A DNA stretch of 64,000 nt from Ornithinimicrobium cerasi (GTDB lineage: Bacteria; Actinomycetota; Actinomycetes; Actinomycetales; Dermatophilaceae), in contig NZ_QZMN01000013.1 of assembly GCF_003702705.1 (NCBI RefSeq), positions 62,001-126,000 of the forward strand, written 5' to 3'. Shown here in pieces: positions 43,327-52,780 of this stretch. Under the pieces are notes generated by a model. The model had not been told where the DNA came from. It did no database searches and saw only the letters and a program-made list of their open reading frames with translations. A program made the position numbers and the translations under genes. Every line of letters begins with the position of its first letter. Position 1 is the first letter of the stretch.

Positions 43327-44463
43327 TCCCCGGGCCCGTCGCGTCCCCCGGGCGGCCGAGGTGGCCTCGACGGCCTCCCCCACGAGGGCGGGCCCCCGGT
43401 AGACGAGGCCGGTCCACAGCTGGACCAGGCTGGCTCCGGCGTCGAGGAGGGCGCGAGCGTCGGCGCCCGACATCACCCCGCCCACGCCGACGACGGGCAG
43501 GGCGGTCCGCGCCGCCACGTGCGCCACCACCTCCCTGGCCCGCAGGGTCAGCGGTGCGCCCGAGAGGCCACCGCCCTGGCCGGCGGCCGCCGCGAGGTCG
43601 CCGCCGTGCACCCCGTCCCTGGCCAGCGTGGTGTTGGTGGCGATGACGCCGCTGACCCCGGCGCCGACCGCCACCTCGAGCGCGTCGTCCAGCGCGGCGT
43701 CGCTCAGGTCGGGCGAGAGCTTGACGAGGACCGGGGTGCCCGCCGCCGCCCCCACCACGGCGCCGAGCAGCGCGGCCAGCGGTGCGGCGTCCTGGAGCGA
43801 GCGCAGCCCGGGCGTGTTGGGGCTGGACACGTTGACCGCCAGGTAGTCCGCCAGCCCCTGCAGCGCCGCGACCGACTCGAGGTAGTCGCCGACGGCCTCC
43901 TCCACCGGGGTCACCTTGCTCTTGCCGATGCTCACCCCCACCGGGACGGTGACCAGGCCCGCCTCGCGCGCCTCGCGCAGGCGGGCGGCGAGCGCGTGGA
44001 CGCCCTGGTTGTTGAAGCCCATCCGGTTGATCACCGCCCGGCTGCGCGGCAGGCGCACCAGCCGCGGGCGCGGGTTGCCGGGCTGCGGCCTGGCGGTGAC
44101 CGTGCCCAGCTCCACGTGGCCGAACCCGAGCGCCCCCCAGGTCGCCACCCCCCGTCCGTCCTTGTCCATGCCCGCGGCCAGCCCGACCCGGTGCGGGAAG
44201 CGCAGGCCCAGCACCTCGACCGGGTCCCCGGGCCCTCCCGCCGGACCCACGGCATACCCGCCCAGGGTCGTCAGCGCCCGGGTGAGCGGCCAGCGGCCCA
44301 GCAGTCCGGCGCCCACCACGGTCGCGTGGTGGGCGGTCTCGGCGTCGAGGCGCCACAGGGCCGGGCGCACCAGCCGGGTGTATGCCGCGCCCGCCACGGC
44401 GCGGGCGGGCCGCGGCCTCCCCGGGCCGGGTGAGGCTGCTGCGGGTCCGACGGCGAAGGTCAT
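43324..44463 (-). CDS. pyrD: Dihydroorotate dehydrogenase (quinone), class 2
   Basis: A 379-residue membrane-associated FMN enzyme of pyrimidine synthesis that oxidises dihydroorotate to orotate with quinone as acceptor. The class 2 N-terminal helical extension is present ([19 protein letters not shown]). The catalytic base is Ser in [10 protein letters not shown], and [29 protein letters not shown] and VIATNTT are FMN and substrate motifs. The ATG at 44463 has TAGGGT 6 nt upstream, back to back with the divergent manC promoter. Confidence 0.95.
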   Translation of the reverse strand: MTFAVGPAAASPGPGRPRPARAVAGAAYTRLVRPALWRLDAETAHHATVVGAGLLGRWPLTRALTTLGGYAVGPAGGPGDPVEVLGLRFPHRVGLAAGMDKDGRGVATWGALGFGHVELGTVTARPQPGNPRPRLVRLPRSRAVINRMGFNNQGVHALAARLREAREAGLVTVPVGVSIGKSKVTPVEEAVGDYLESVAALQGLADYLAVNVSSPNTPGLRSLQDAAPLAALLGAVVGAAAGTPVLVKLSPDLSDAALDDALEVAVGAGVSGVIATNTTLARDGVHGGDLAAAAGQGGGLSGAPLTLRAREVVAHVAARTALPVVGVGGVMSGADARALLDAGASLVQLWTGLVYRGPALVGEAVEATSAARGTRRARG

Positions 44464-44469
44464 GGGTCA

Positions 44470-44475
44470 ACCCTA
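44470..44475 (-). promoter_or_regulatory. -10 element of pyrD (leaderless geometry)
   Basis: TAGGGT on the minus strand, 6 nt before the ATG at 44463. Confidence 0.55.
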
Positions 44476-44493
44476 CGAGCCGGACGCGCTCCC

Positions 44494-44499
44494 TAGACT
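44494..44499 (+). promoter_or_regulatory. -10 element of manC (leaderless geometry)
   Basis: TAGACT, 7 nt before the ATG at 44507. Confidence 0.55.
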
Positions 44500-44506
44500 G
44501 GGGAGC

Positions 44507-45619
44507 ATGCCCGACCTGGACAGCGGGGTCGACGGACCTCCCGACCTCACCGCCGTGATCCCCGCGGGCGGTGCGGGCACCCGGTTGTGGCCGCTGTCCC
44601 GGGCCGGGTCGCCGAAGTTCCTCCACGACCTCACCGGCCGGGGTCGCACCCTGCTGCAGGACACCGCGGACCGGCTGCGGCCGCTGGTGGGCGCGCGCGT
44701 CATGGTGGTGACCGGCGAGCGGCACGCGGACGCGGTCCGGGCGCAGCTGCCCGACCTCGACCCGGACGACCTCCTCGTGGAGCCCTCCCCCCGCGACTCG
44801 ATGCCCGCGATCGGCCTGGCCGCCGCCGTGCTGGAGAGGCGGGACCCCGACGCCGTCCTCGCCTCGTTCGCCGCGGACCACGTCATCGGTGACCTCGACG
44901 TCTTCGCCGACCGCGTCCGCCAGGCGGTGAGCGCGGCCCGGGAGGGCTGGTTGGTCACCCTCGGCATCACCCCCACGTCCCCCGCCACCGGTTTCGGCTA
45001 CATCCGCGTCGGGGCGGCGCTGGGCACCGCGGGGGCGCCGGACGCGCACCGCGTCGACGCCTTCGTGGAGAAGCCGGACGTCGCGCGAGCCCGCGACTAC
45101 CTCGCCTCGGGCGACCACCTGTGGAACGCCGGCATGTTCGTGGTCCGCGCCTCGGTGCTGCTGGAGCTGCTCGCGCAGCAGCACCCGGAGATGACCACGG
45201 TGCTGCGGCAGATCGCCGAGGATCCCTCCCGGCTCGCCGACCTGTGGGGGTCGCTGCCCGCGGTGGCCATCGACCACGCGGTCGCCGAGCCGGCCGCCGC
45301 CGCCGGGCGGGTCGCGGTAGTCCCCGCGCCGTTCCGCTGGGACGACGTCGGTGACTTCGCCTCGCTCGCCGACCTCCTCGACGAGTCCCCCCTGCACCCG
45401 GGGCTGCGCGTCCTGGGCGACCCGGGACTGGTCGTCAACCAGGGGGCGACGGGCCTGGTCGTCGCTACCGGGGGACGGACGGTGGTGACGCTGGGCGTGC
45501 CGGACCTCGTCGTGGTCGACACGCCGGACGTCGTGCTCGTGACGACGCGCGAGCACGCCCAGGACGTCAAGGGCGTCGTGGCCACCCTCCGCGCGACCGG
45601 TCGGGGTGAGCTCACCTGA
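44507..45619 (+). CDS. manC: Mannose-1-phosphate guanylyltransferase
   Basis: A 370-residue nucleotidyltransferase that makes GDP-mannose from mannose-1-phosphate and GTP. The signature VIPAGGAGTRLWPLSRAGSPKF is followed by FAADHVIGD (metal Asp), GFGYIRVG, FVEKPD and LWNAGMFVVRAS, with PFRWDDVGDF near the end. The C-terminal isomerase domain of bifunctional ManC is absent. The next gene is a GDP-mannose-type glycosyltransferase, so supply and use of GDP-mannose are adjacent. Confidence 0.93.
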   Translation: MPDLDSGVDGPPDLTAVIPAGGAGTRLWPLSRAGSPKFLHDLTGRGRTLLQDTADRLRPLVGARVMVVTGERHADAVRAQLPDLDPDDLLVEPSPRDSMPAIGLAAAVLERRDPDAVLASFAADHVIGDLDVFADRVRQAVSAAREGWLVTLGITPTSPATGFGYIRVGAALGTAGAPDAHRVDAFVEKPDVARARDYLASGDHLWNAGMFVVRASVLLELLAQQHPEMTTVLRQIAEDPSRLADLWGSLPAVAIDHAVAEPAAAAGRVAVVPAPFRWDDVGDFASLADLLDESPLHPGLRVLGDPGLVVNQGATGLVVATGGRTVVTLGVPDLVVVDTPDVVLVTTREHAQDVKGVVATLRATGRGELT

Positions 45620-45750
45620 GCGCCTCGGCACGCGAACCGGTCCGACGACGCCTCCGCGACGCCGTCGGCCACCCGCTCGTCACCCGTCGCTCACCCGACA
45701 CACCCCAGGCCGACCACAGCGCCACACCTGGGGTGGCGAGGCTGGAGCAC

Positions 45751-46905
45751 GTGAGGGTCGCCATCGTCACCGAGTCGTTCCTGCCCGCGCTCAACGGGGT
45801 CACCACCAGCGTGCTCAAGGTCCTGGAGTGCCTGCGGGACCAGGGACACGAGGCCCTCGTCATCGCGCCCGGCACCAGCCCGTGGAGCCCCACCACGACT
45901 CCGGAGCACTACGCCGGCTTCCCGGTGCACAGCGTGACCAGCGTGCCCGTGCGGCAGTTCCGGGTGGGGCTGCCCTCCTACGAGATCGAGACGGTGCTGC
46001 ACCGCTTCCGCCCCGACGTCATGCACGTCGCCTCCCCGTTCGTGCTGGGCGTGCGGGGGCTCACCGCGGCCCGCGCCCTGGGCATCCCCTCGGTCGCCGT
46101 CTACCAGACGGACATGCCCTCCTACATCCGGCAGCACTCGGGGCCCGCGGGCAACCTCACCGCGCGGGCGGCGTGGCGCTGGATCCGCCGCATCCACCAG
46201 CAGGCCGACCTCACCCTCGCGCCGTCCAGAGCCGCGCTGGAGGACCTGCGCGCCCACGGCGTGCCGCGGACCGCCCTGTGGGGGCGCGGCGTCGACGCCG
46301 AGCTGTTCCACCCGGGGCGCCGCACCGACGTGGCGACCGCCGCCCTGCGCGCCCGGCTCGCCCCGCACGGCGAGACGCTCCTCGGGTATGTCGGGCGGCT
46401 GGCGCCGGAGAAGGAGCTGCACCGCCTCGTGGAGCTGGCATCGGTGCCGGGGACCCGTCTCGTGCTCGTCGGCGAGGGCCCGAGCCGGGAGATGCTCCAG
46501 GCCAGCCTCCCGGACGCGGTGTTCCTCGGGCGGTGCGAGGGGCTCGAGCTGGCGCAGGCGTATGCCGCGTTCGACGTCTTCGTGCACACCGGCACCCGCG
46601 AGACGTTCGGCCAGACGCTCCAGGAGGCGGCGGCGGCGGGGCTGCCGGTCGTCGCCCCGGCACGCGGCGGGCCGCTCGACCTGGTCGACGTCGGCGTCAC
46701 CGGCGAGCTGTTCGACCCCGACCGGCCCGGCGACCTCGCCGCGAGGGTCCGCCCCCTCGTGGGTCCCGGGGCGGCCGAGCTGCGCGAGCGGATGGGCCTC
46801 ACCGGTCGTGACCGCGTCGTGGCGCGCTCCTGGCCGGCGCTGGTCGAGCAGCTCGTGGGGTACTACGCGGCGGCGATCCGTGAGGTCAGTCGCTCCGTGG
46901 TCTGA
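45751..46905 (+). CDS. mgtA: GT4 glycosyltransferase, MgtA-like mannosyltransferase
   Basis: A 384-residue GT-B enzyme. The N-terminal acceptor domain begins VRVAIVTESFLPALNGVTTS. The C-terminal donor domain has LGYVGRLAPEKELHRLVELA, VLVGEGPSREML and the EX7E-type stretch TRETFGQTLQEAAAAGLPVVAP. Mycobacterial and corynebacterial MgtA transfers mannose from GDP-mannose to a glycolipid in lipomannan-related synthesis; the exact acceptor here is unknown. The GTG at 45751 matches the usual N terminus of the family; the GTG at 45733 would add six residues. It overlaps the convergent RNA-ligase-like gene by 20 bp. Confidence 0.87.
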   Translation: MRVAIVTESFLPALNGVTTSVLKVLECLRDQGHEALVIAPGTSPWSPTTTPEHYAGFPVHSVTSVPVRQFRVGLPSYEIETVLHRFRPDVMHVASPFVLGVRGLTAARALGIPSVAVYQTDMPSYIRQHSGPAGNLTARAAWRWIRRIHQQADLTLAPSRAALEDLRAHGVPRTALWGRGVDAELFHPGRRTDVATAALRARLAPHGETLLGYVGRLAPEKELHRLVELASVPGTRLVLVGEGPSREMLQASLPDAVFLGRCEGLELAQAYAAFDVFVHTGTRETFGQTLQEAAAAGLPVVAPARGGPLDLVDVGVTGELFDPDRPGDLAARVRPLVGPGAAELRERMGLTGRDRVVARSWPALVEQLVGYYAAAIREVSRSVV

Positions 46906-47437
46906 GCCGGTAGTCCTCGACCTGGCTCCACACCTCGTCACCGGAGTGGAGGTAGAGGCGGAAGGAGCTGGCCTCGAAGCGGCAGGTGAACGCGGCCAGG
47001 TCTTCGAAGGCGCGGTCGAGCACCTGGTCCGGCTCGTCGTGCACGACGGTCACGTGCGGGTGGTAGGGGAAGGCCAGCTCCCGGGACACCGGACCGGACC
47101 GCACCGCGCTCTCGAGCCGCTCGCAGCTGCTCACCCCCAGCGCCACCTGGACGAAGACGACGTCGGAGACGGGCCGGAAGGTCCCCGTGCCGCGCAGGAC
47201 GACGTCGAAGGTCGGCTGCCCCGCCGCCACCTCGGCCAGGTGGTCACGGAAGGGGCGCAGCTGCTCGGGCCGCAGCGGCGTGGGCGGGAGCAGCGTGACG
47301 TGGGTCGGGATGTGCTCCGCCCGGGCCTCGCCGTAGCGGACCCGCTGCTGCTGCAGGTAACCGCCCCACGGCTCGGGGACCGGTATCGCGACACCGACCA
47401 CCGGGGAGACGGGAGGGACGGTGCCGGCGCTGGTCAC
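46886..47437 (-). CDS. 2'-5' RNA ligase / 2H phosphoesterase family protein
   Basis: A 183-residue protein with the two HxT motifs of the 2H phosphoesterase fold, HVT in HIPTHVTLLPP (about 46-48) and HVT in YHPHVTVVHDE (about 128-130). Members ligate or hydrolyse 2',5'- or cyclic phosphodiesters in RNA or nucleotides; the substrate here is unknown. The GTG at 47437 is preferred because TAGGGT lies 7 nt upstream; the GTG at 47446 overlaps that element. Confidence 0.85.
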   Translation of the reverse strand: MTSAGTVPPVSPVVGVAIPVPEPWGGYLQQQRVRYGEARAEHIPTHVTLLPPTPLRPEQLRPFRDHLAEVAAGQPTFDVVLRGTGTFRPVSDVVFVQVALGVSSCERLESAVRSGPVSRELAFPYHPHVTVVHDEPDQVLDRAFEDLAAFTCRFEASSFRLYLHSGDEVWSQVEDYRLRPRSD

Positions 47438-47444
47438 GCGCCTC

Positions 47445-47450
47445 ACCCTA
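47445..47450 (-). promoter_or_regulatory. -10 element of the 2'-5' RNA ligase-like gene
   Basis: TAGGGT on the minus strand, 7 nt before the GTG at 47437. Confidence 0.5.
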
Positions 47451-47479
47451 CCCAGGTCTGCCCCGGCCGGGGGACGGGT

Positions 47480-47509
47480 CGGGCCCCGCAGCGGCCGCTG
47501 CGGGGCCCG
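47480..47509 (-). terminator. 30-bp perfect palindrome after the LysM gene
   Basis: CGGGCCCCGCAGCGG followed directly by its complement, 11 nt past the LysM-protein stop. It folds into a long GC hairpin without a T-tract. Confidence 0.75.
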
Positions 47510-47519
47510 TGACCGGTGC

Positions 47520-48086
47520 TCAGCTGTGGGGAACCTTGAAGACCTGACCGGGGTAGATCAGGTCGGGGTTGTCCAGGTTGTTCAGCGTCGCCATCTCGCG
47601 CCAGTCGACGCCGTGGCGGGCCGCGATGGCGGAGAGGGTGTCGCCGGGCTGCACGGTGACGGTGCGGTGAGCCGGGTCCGCCTGCTTCTCAGCCGCGTCC
47701 GCCTGCTTCTCGGCGGCCTCCGCCTGCTTCTCGGCGGCTGCCTCGTCGGCCTTCGCCGCCTTCTCCGCAGCGTGCCGCTCGGCCTCGGCGCTCTTCTCGG
47801 CGGCCTCGCGCTGGGCCTCCTGCGCCTCGTCGCGGGCCGTGGCGGCATCCTCGGCGGTGGTGCTGTCGGCCGGGTCCCCGGCCCTGCGCGAGGCCTCCTC
47901 CGCCTTGCGGGCCGCCTCGTCAGCCTTCTTCCGCGCGTCCGTGGCGACCTGGTCGGCCCGCTCGCGCGCCTCGGCCGTGGTCGTCGTGGCCTCGGCCCGG
48001 GCCCGTGCCGCATCCTTGCGCGCCTTGTCGGCCCGCTCCGCGTCGGACGTGGTCAGCGCGTCCTTGACCTTGTCGAAGAAACCCAT
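47520..48086 (-). CDS. LysM-domain protein with Ala/Glu/Lys coiled coil
   Basis: A 188-residue protein. It begins MGFFDKVKDALTTSDAERAD with no signal peptide. About 115 residues of Ala/Glu/Lys/Arg-rich coiled coil follow, including AAEKQAD-type heptads at about 116-137. One LysM domain ends it (residues 141-188: VQPGDTLSAIAARHGVDW, NNLDNPDLIYPGQVFKVP). LysM binds glycan containing N-acetylglucosamine, yet the lack of a secretion signal suggests a cytosolic role or a non-classical route, as in BON/LysM proteins of the YgaU type. AAGGA precedes the ATG. Confidence 0.85.
   Translation of the reverse strand: MGFFDKVKDALTTSDAERADKARKDAARARAEATTTTAEARERADQVATDARKKADEAARKAEEASRRAGDPADSTTAEDAATARDEAQEAQREAAEKSAEAERHAAEKAAKADEAAAEKQAEAAEKQADAAEKQADPAHRTVTVQPGDTLSAIAARHGVDWREMATLNNLDNPDLIYPGQVFKVPHS
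47679..47741 (-). repeat. Three tandem 21-bp units encoding AAEKQAD heptads
   Basis: Units at 47679-47699, 47700-47720 and 47721-47741 share CGCCTGCTTCTC. They encode consecutive seven-residue coiled-coil repeats in the LysM protein and could vary in number between strains. Confidence 0.8.
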
Positions 48087-48162
48087 GAGTCGATCCTTCC
48101 GTCCAGGCGGGGGCGGGACCCGTGCCGGGCCCGCGTCGTGCCCCCGTCCGGTTCCGCAGACC

Positions 48163-48174
48163 ACCGTAACCGTA
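48163..48174 (-). promoter_or_regulatory. Tandem TACGGT, possible promoter of the LysM gene
   Basis: Two TACGGT hexamers 6 bp apart on the minus strand, about 80 nt before the ATG at 48086, in the 226-bp gap shared with mdh. Confidence 0.3.
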
Positions 48175-48234
48175 GGGGCTGGTGCGCGGCGACCCGCGCC
48201 CGCTGCCGGGCGTGGCGGGGTCCGGGGCGGGTGC

Positions 48235-48240
48235 TAGCGT
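48235..48240 (+). promoter_or_regulatory. Possible -10 element of mdh
   Basis: TAGCGT, giving a leader of about 65 nt with GAAGGGA before the GTG at 48313. I saw no riboswitch-like structure in the leader. Confidence 0.4.
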
Positions 48241-48312
48241 CGGCGGCAGGGACCCACGGCGGCAACCGACGTCGGTGGGCCCGACCCGCCCCCCATCCGA
48301 AGGGATCCCCTC

Positions 48313-49302
48313 GTGAAGTCTCCTGTCAAGGTCGCCGTCACCGGTGCTGCCGGCCAGATCGGCTACAGCCTGCTCTTCCGCATCGCCTCCGGCGCGCTGC
48401 TGGGCAAGGACACCCCGGTCGAGCTGAGGCTCCTGGAGATCACCCCGGCGCTCAAGGCCCTCGAGGGCGTCGTCATGGAGCTCGACGACTGCGCCTTCCC
48501 CACCCTCGCGGGGGTGCAGATCGGGGACGACCCCCGCACGGTCTTCGACGGTGTCAACCATGCCCTCCTCGTCGGGGCCCGCCCCCGCGGACCGGGCATG
48601 GAGCGCGGGGACCTGCTGGAGGCCAACGGCGGCATCTTCGCGCCGCAGGGCAAGGCCCTCAACGACGTCGCGGCCGACGACGTCCGCGTGACGGTGACGG
48701 GGAACCCGGCCAACACGAACGCCCTCATCGCCATGAGCAACGCGCCCGACATCCCGACGGAGCGCTTCTCGGCGCTGACCCGGCTGGACCACAACCGCGC
48801 CATCAGCCAGCTCGCGGCCCGGCTCGGCGTCCCGGTGACCGAGATCCGCCGGATGACGATCTGGGGCAACCACTCCGCGACGCAGTACCCCGACCTCTTC
48901 CACGCGGAGGTCTCCGGCCGCAACGCGGCCGAGGCCGTCGGCGACCAGGAGTGGTTGGAGAGCACCTTCATCCCGACCGTCGCCAAGCGCGGTGCGGCCA
49001 TCATCGAGGCGCGCGGCGCCTCCTCGGCCGCCTCGGCGGCCAGCGCGACGATCGACCACGCCCGCACCTGGGTCGAGGGCACCGCCGAGGGCGACTGGGT
49101 CTCGATGGCCGTCCGTTCCGACGGCAGCTACGGCGTGGAGGAGGGGCTCATCTCCTCCTTCCCGGTGACGGTCAGCGACGGCAGCTGGAGCATCGTCCAG
49201 GGGCTGGAGATCGACGACTTCTCGCGGAGCCGGATCGACGCGTCGGTCGCCGAGCTGGCCGAGGAGCGCCAGGCGGTCACCGAGCTGGGCCTGCTCGGCT
49301 GA
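48313..49302 (+). CDS. mdh: Malate dehydrogenase
   Basis: A 329-residue NAD-dependent TCA-cycle enzyme that interconverts malate and oxaloacetate. The Rossmann motif is [17 protein letters not shown]. Substrate Arg residues are in [14 protein letters not shown], the catalytic Asp-Arg pair is in [14 protein letters not shown], and the catalytic His is in [12 protein letters not shown]. It is of the cytosolic-MDH-like (MDH type 2) subgroup usual in actinobacteria. A long hairpin terminator follows. Confidence 0.96.
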   Translation: MKSPVKVAVTGAAGQIGYSLLFRIASGALLGKDTPVELRLLEITPALKALEGVVMELDDCAFPTLAGVQIGDDPRTVFDGVNHALLVGARPRGPGMERGDLLEANGGIFAPQGKALNDVAADDVRVTVTGNPANTNALIAMSNAPDIPTERFSALTRLDHNRAISQLAARLGVPVTEIRRMTIWGNHSATQYPDLFHAEVSGRNAAEAVGDQEWLESTFIPTVAKRGAAIIEARGASSAASAASATIDHARTWVEGTAEGDWVSMAVRSDGSYGVEEGLISSFPVTVSDGSWSIVQGLEIDDFSRSRIDASVAELAEERQAVTELGLLG

Positions 49303-49317
49303 GTCGACCACGCCTGG

Positions 49318-49353
49318 GCGAGGGCCGCGGTGGAGGACCACCGCGGCCCTCGC
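49318..49353. terminator. Bidirectional terminator between mdh and the DUF3017 gene
   Basis: 16-bp perfect arms GCGAGGGCCGCGGTGG and complement, with loop AGGA, in the 54-bp gap between convergent genes. There is no T-tract on either side. Confidence 0.85.
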
Positions 49354-49356
49354 GCG

Positions 49357-49707
49357 TCAGCGCACGTCGAGGCGCAACGTGCTGGCCAGGACCGCGACGG
49401 CCACCCCCAGCAGCGAGAGGGTGGCCACGTCGACCCAGCGCCCCCGCACCACGAGACCGCCGAGCAACCGGGGTGGCAGGACCGCCCGCAGGAGGGCCAG
49501 CAGGCCCATGGTGACGCCGACGGCATACCCGTAGGCGCGCAGGTTCTCGGTGACGAGCAGCACCCCCGCACCGGCCAGCCCGAGGACCCCCACCCACCAG
49601 GCGCCGAGCGGCTGCCGGGGAACCGCCGCCCGCCGCTCGGCCTCCGGATCGTCGTCGAGCGGACCGGCACGACGGGACCGGTCGCCCCGGTCGGGCGCCT
49701 CGCTCAC
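49357..49707 (-). CDS. DUF3017 membrane protein
   Basis: A 116-residue protein with a charged N terminus ([23 protein letters not shown]) and three hydrophobic helices ([50 protein letters not shown]). DUF3017 proteins are actinobacterial and usually sit just after folD, as here with a GTGA overlap. Function is unknown. Confidence 0.85.
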   Translation of the reverse strand: MSEAPDRGDRSRRAGPLDDDPEAERRAAVPRQPLGAWWVGVLGLAGAGVLLVTENLRAYGYAVGVTMGLLALLRAVLPPRLLGGLVVRGRWVDVATLSLLGVAVAVLASTLRLDVR

Positions 49708-50564
49708 GCCCCGGGGTGCAGTCCCGCGGCGCGCTCGGCCGCATCCACGACGTTGGACAGCAGCATCGCTCGGGTCATCGGCCCCACGCCGCCGGGGTTC
49801 GGCGAGAACCAGCCGGCGACCTCGGCGACGTCGGGGTGCACGTCTCCGGCGATCTTCCCGTCGCGCCGCGCGACGCCGACGTCGAGGACCGCGGCGCCCG
49901 GACGGACCATCTCGGGGCGGATGAGGTCGGGGACACCGGCGGCCGACACCACGACGTCGGCGCGCCGGGTGTGCTCGGCCAGGTCCCGGGTCCCGGTGTG
50001 GCACACGGTGACGGTGGCGTTCTCGGACCGGCGGGTCAGGATCAGACCGAGGGGGCGTCCGACCGTCAGGCCGCGGCCCACGATGACCACCTCGGCGCCG
50101 TCGAGGGGCACGTCGTAGCGACGCAGCAGCTCCACGCAGCCGACGGGGGTGCAGGGCAGCGGCGCCGGGTGCCCCATGACGAGCGACCCGAGGTTGACGG
50201 GGTGCAGCCCGTCGACGTCCTTGGCGGGGTCGACGCGCGAGAGGATGGTGAACTCGTCCAGCCCTGTCGGCTGCTGCACGAGGAAGGCGGTGCAGGCGGG
50301 GTCGGCGTTGAGGCCGTCCACGACCTCCAGCACCTCCTCCAGCGATGTCCCCGCCGGAAGGTCGTGGCGCAGGCTGGCGATGCCGATCTCCGCGCAGTCG
50401 CGGTGCTTGGCCCCGACGTACCACGCGCTCGCAGGGTCCTCCCCCACGAGGACCGTCCCCAGGCCGGGGACCACGCCGTGCCCGGCGAGGACCGCCAGCC
50501 GCTCGCGCAGCTCCTCCTTGATCGTCGCCAGGACCGACCGGCCGTCGAGCACCGTCGCGGTCAC
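49704..50564 (-). CDS. folD: Methylenetetrahydrofolate dehydrogenase/cyclohydrolase
   Basis: A 286-residue bifunctional enzyme that interconverts 5,10-methylene- and 10-formyl-tetrahydrofolate. The catalytic Tyr49 and Lys53 are in [55 protein letters not shown] (NADP site) and [15 protein letters not shown] are diagnostic. GLTVG replaces the more usual GxxVG spacing without loss of the loop. It makes the formyl donor for purN and purH, which lie nearby on the same strand. The GTG start overlaps the ACT-gene stop. Confidence 0.95.
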   Translation of the reverse strand: MTATVLDGRSVLATIKEELRERLAVLAGHGVVPGLGTVLVGEDPASAWYVGAKHRDCAEIGIASLRHDLPAGTSLEEVLEVVDGLNADPACTAFLVQQPTGLDEFTILSRVDPAKDVDGLHPVNLGSLVMGHPAPLPCTPVGCVELLRRYDVPLDGAEVVIVGRGLTVGRPLGLILTRRSENATVTVCHTGTRDLAEHTRRADVVVSAAGVPDLIRPEMVRPGAAVLDVGVARRDGKIAGDVHPDVAEVAGWFSPNPGGVGPMTRAMLLSNVVDAAERAAGLHPGA

Positions 50565-51091
50565 GCCTGCGCCTGCTGCTCGTCCAGGGTGATGTCGACC
50601 AGGAGGTCTCCAGCGAGCCCCTCCAGCGCCGCGCGCAGGGCGTCCAGGTCCGTCCCGGTCGCGGGTCGCAGGGTGATCTCCGCCTCGAACGTCTGCCCTC
50701 CGGACTCCGGGGTGGGCACCGTCCGGGACTGCAGGGAGGCGATGCTCACCCCCTGCCCGGCGAGGGCACCGCTGATGCTGCGCACGATGCCGGGGTGGTC
50801 GTTGCCCATCAGCTCGAGGCGGTAGGCCGCGCCGTCCTCGCCGCCCGGGGTCGTGCCCGCCCCCTCGTGCACGGTGGTCTCGAGGACCCCGGAGAGCGGC
50901 TGGAGCGCAGCGGTGAGCGCGGCGACCTGCTGCTGCGGGACCTCGACGGTGACGATCCCGGCGAACTTGCCCGCGAGCTCGGCGAGCTGGCTGGAGCCCC
51001 AGCTGCCGCCGTGCTCGTCGACGACCTCCGCGAGGGCGCTGACGAGACCTGCGCGGTCGTCGCCGATGACGGTCAGGACGAGGGTAGTCAT
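50561..51091 (-). CDS. Two-ACT-domain protein (GcvR-like)
   Basis: A 176-residue protein made of two ACT repeats: [21 protein letters not shown] at 4-24 and [21 protein letters not shown] in the second half. There is no catalytic domain. GcvR-like proteins sense glycine or other amino acids and modulate one-carbon metabolism through protein partners; the overlap with folD fits such a role, but the ligand is inferred. The ATG at 51091 has TAGAGT 6 nt upstream. Confidence 0.85.
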   Translation of the reverse strand: MTTLVLTVIGDDRAGLVSALAEVVDEHGGSWGSSQLAELAGKFAGIVTVEVPQQQVAALTAALQPLSGVLETTVHEGAGTTPGGEDGAAYRLELMGNDHPGIVRSISGALAGQGVSIASLQSRTVPTPESGGQTFEAEITLRPATGTDLDALRAALEGLAGDLLVDITLDEQQAQA

Positions 51092-51097
51092 GCCCCG

Positions 51098-51103
51098 ACT
51101 CTA
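51098..51103 (-). promoter_or_regulatory. -10 element of the ACT-folD-DUF3017 operon (leaderless geometry)
   Basis: TAGAGT on the minus strand, 6 nt before the ATG at 51091. Confidence 0.5.
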
Positions 51104-51147
51104 GCGGCGCCGGTGCGGCCCCGGACGGGAGCCCGCGCCGTCCGCCG

Positions 51148-52740
51148 TCAGTGGGCGAAGTGGCGGGTGCCGGTGAGGTAGAACGTCACGCCGGCGGCGC
51201 GCGCGGCCGCCACGACCTCCTCGTCCCGGACCGAACCGCCCGGGGAGACGACCGCGCGGACACCGGCGTCGAGGAGGACCTGCAGCCCGTCGGCGAAGGG
51301 GAAGAAGGCGTCCGAGGCGGCCACCGACCCGGCCGCCCGCTCCCCCGCCCGGCGGACCGCCAGGTGGCAGGAGTCGACCCGGTTGACCTGGCCCATGCCG
51401 ATGCCGACGCTGGCCCCGTCGGAGGCGAGCAGGATCGCGTTCGAGCGGGTCGCCCGGACCGCGCGCCAGGCGAACTGCAGGTCGGCCAGGGTGGCCTCGT
51501 CGCCGGGGTCGCCGACGGCGAGCCTCCAGTGCGAGGCGTCGTCACCCCCGCCCTCGACGACGGCGTCGACCGTGTCGACGGACTGCATGAGCATGCCTCC
51601 GGAGATGGGGCGCGACTCCACGCCACCCCGCCACGGGGCGGCGACCCGCAGGATCCTCAGGTTCTTCTTCTCCCGCAGCACCTCCAGCGCGTCCTCGTCG
51701 AACCCCGGCGCGACCACCACCTCGGTGAAGATGTCGCGCACCTGCTCGGCCATCGCCCGGGTCACCGGCCGGTTGGTGGCGATGATGCCGCCGAAGGCCG
51801 ACACCGGGTCGCACGCGTGCGCCTTGCGGTGCGCCTCCGCCACGTCGGCGCCGACCGCGATCCCGCACGGGTTGGCGTGCTTGACGACCGCGACGGTGGG
51901 ACGCTCCCCGTGGTCGTGCGCGGCGCGCAGGGCGGCGTCCGCGTCGACGTAGTTGTTGAACGACATGGCCTTGCCGCCCAGCTGCTCGGCCTGGGCCAGA
52001 CCGGGCGCGGGCTGGAAGCCGTTGGTGTACAGCGCCGCGCGCTGGTGCGGGTTCTCGCCGTACCGCAGCCCCTCGGCGCGGTCCCAGGTCGCGCCGACCC
52101 AGGCCGGGAAACCGGTCGAGCCCGAGGTGTCGGTGAGGACGTTGCCCATCCACGAGGCGACGTGCACGTCATACGTGGCGGTGTGCACGAACGCCTCGGC
52201 CGCCAGCTGCTGCCGTTCGGCGAGGGTGAACCCGCCGTCCGCCAGGGCCGCCACGACCCGGGGGTATGCCGTGGGGCTGGTCACCACCGCGACGCTGCGG
52301 TGGTTCTTGGCGGCGGCCCGGACCATGGAGGGGCCGCCGATGTCGATCTGCTCCACGCACGCGTCGGGGCCGGCGCCGGACATCACGGTGGCGGTGAAGG
52401 GGTAGAGGTTGCAGACGACCAGGTCGAACCCCTCGATCCCGAGCTCCGCGAGCTGACGGACGTGGTCGGGGTTGGTGGTGTCGGCCAGCAGACCCGCGTG
52501 GACGAGGGGGTGGAGGGTCTTGACGCGCCCGTCCAGGCACTCGGGGAAGCCGGTGAGCTCCTCGACCCTGGTCACGGCCAGCCCGAGGCTCTCGATGAGG
52601 GCGGCCGAGCCCCCGGTGGACACCAGGCTCACCCCGGCCGCGGCGAGGCCGCGCGCCAGGTCCTCCAGACCGGTCTTGTCGTGGACGGAGACGAGGGCGC
52701 GGCGGACGGGACGGCGCCCGTCGGGGGTGGAGGTGCTCAC
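51148..52740 (-). CDS. purH: AICAR transformylase / IMP cyclohydrolase
   Basis: A 530-residue enzyme for the last two steps of IMP synthesis. The N-terminal MGS-like cyclohydrolase domain ([39 protein letters not shown]) occupies about 1-150. The C-terminal transformylase domain has [28 protein letters not shown] and [10 protein letters not shown]. The GTG at 52740 has TACACT 8 nt upstream and lies back to back with the methyltransferase promoter. The frame continues upstream without homology. Confidence 0.96.
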   Translation of the reverse strand: MSTSTPDGRRPVRRALVSVHDKTGLEDLARGLAAAGVSLVSTGGSAALIESLGLAVTRVEELTGFPECLDGRVKTLHPLVHAGLLADTTNPDHVRQLAELGIEGFDLVVCNLYPFTATVMSGAGPDACVEQIDIGGPSMVRAAAKNHRSVAVVTSPTAYPRVVAALADGGFTLAERQQLAAEAFVHTATYDVHVASWMGNVLTDTSGSTGFPAWVGATWDRAEGLRYGENPHQRAALYTNGFQPAPGLAQAEQLGGKAMSFNNYVDADAALRAAHDHGERPTVAVVKHANPCGIAVGADVAEAHRKAHACDPVSAFGGIIATNRPVTRAMAEQVRDIFTEVVVAPGFDEDALEVLREKKNLRILRVAAPWRGGVESRPISGGMLMQSVDTVDAVVEGGGDDASHWRLAVGDPGDEATLADLQFAWRAVRATRSNAILLASDGASVGIGMGQVNRVDSCHLAVRRAGERAAGSVAASDAFFPFADGLQVLLDAGVRAVVSPGGSVRDEEVVAAARAAGVTFYLTGTRHFAH

Positions 52741-52748
52741 GCGCGGCC

Positions 52749-52754
52749 AGTGTA
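52749..52754 (-). promoter_or_regulatory. -10 element of purH (leaderless geometry)
   Basis: TACACT on the minus strand, 8 nt before the GTG at 52740. Confidence 0.5.
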
Positions 52755-52767
52755 GTGACGTCTCCGC

Positions 52768-52773
52768 TAGCGT
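52768..52773 (+). promoter_or_regulatory. -10 element of the methyltransferase gene (leaderless geometry)
   Basis: TAGCGT, 7 nt before the GTG at 52781. GGGAGG also lies directly before that GTG, so both modes of initiation are possible. Confidence 0.45.
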
Positions 52774-52780
52774 CGGGAGG

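Noticed and set aside
48241-48312. A riboswitch in the mdh leader
   Set aside because: The leader is about 65 nt and shows no recognisable conserved core or strong alternative hairpins.
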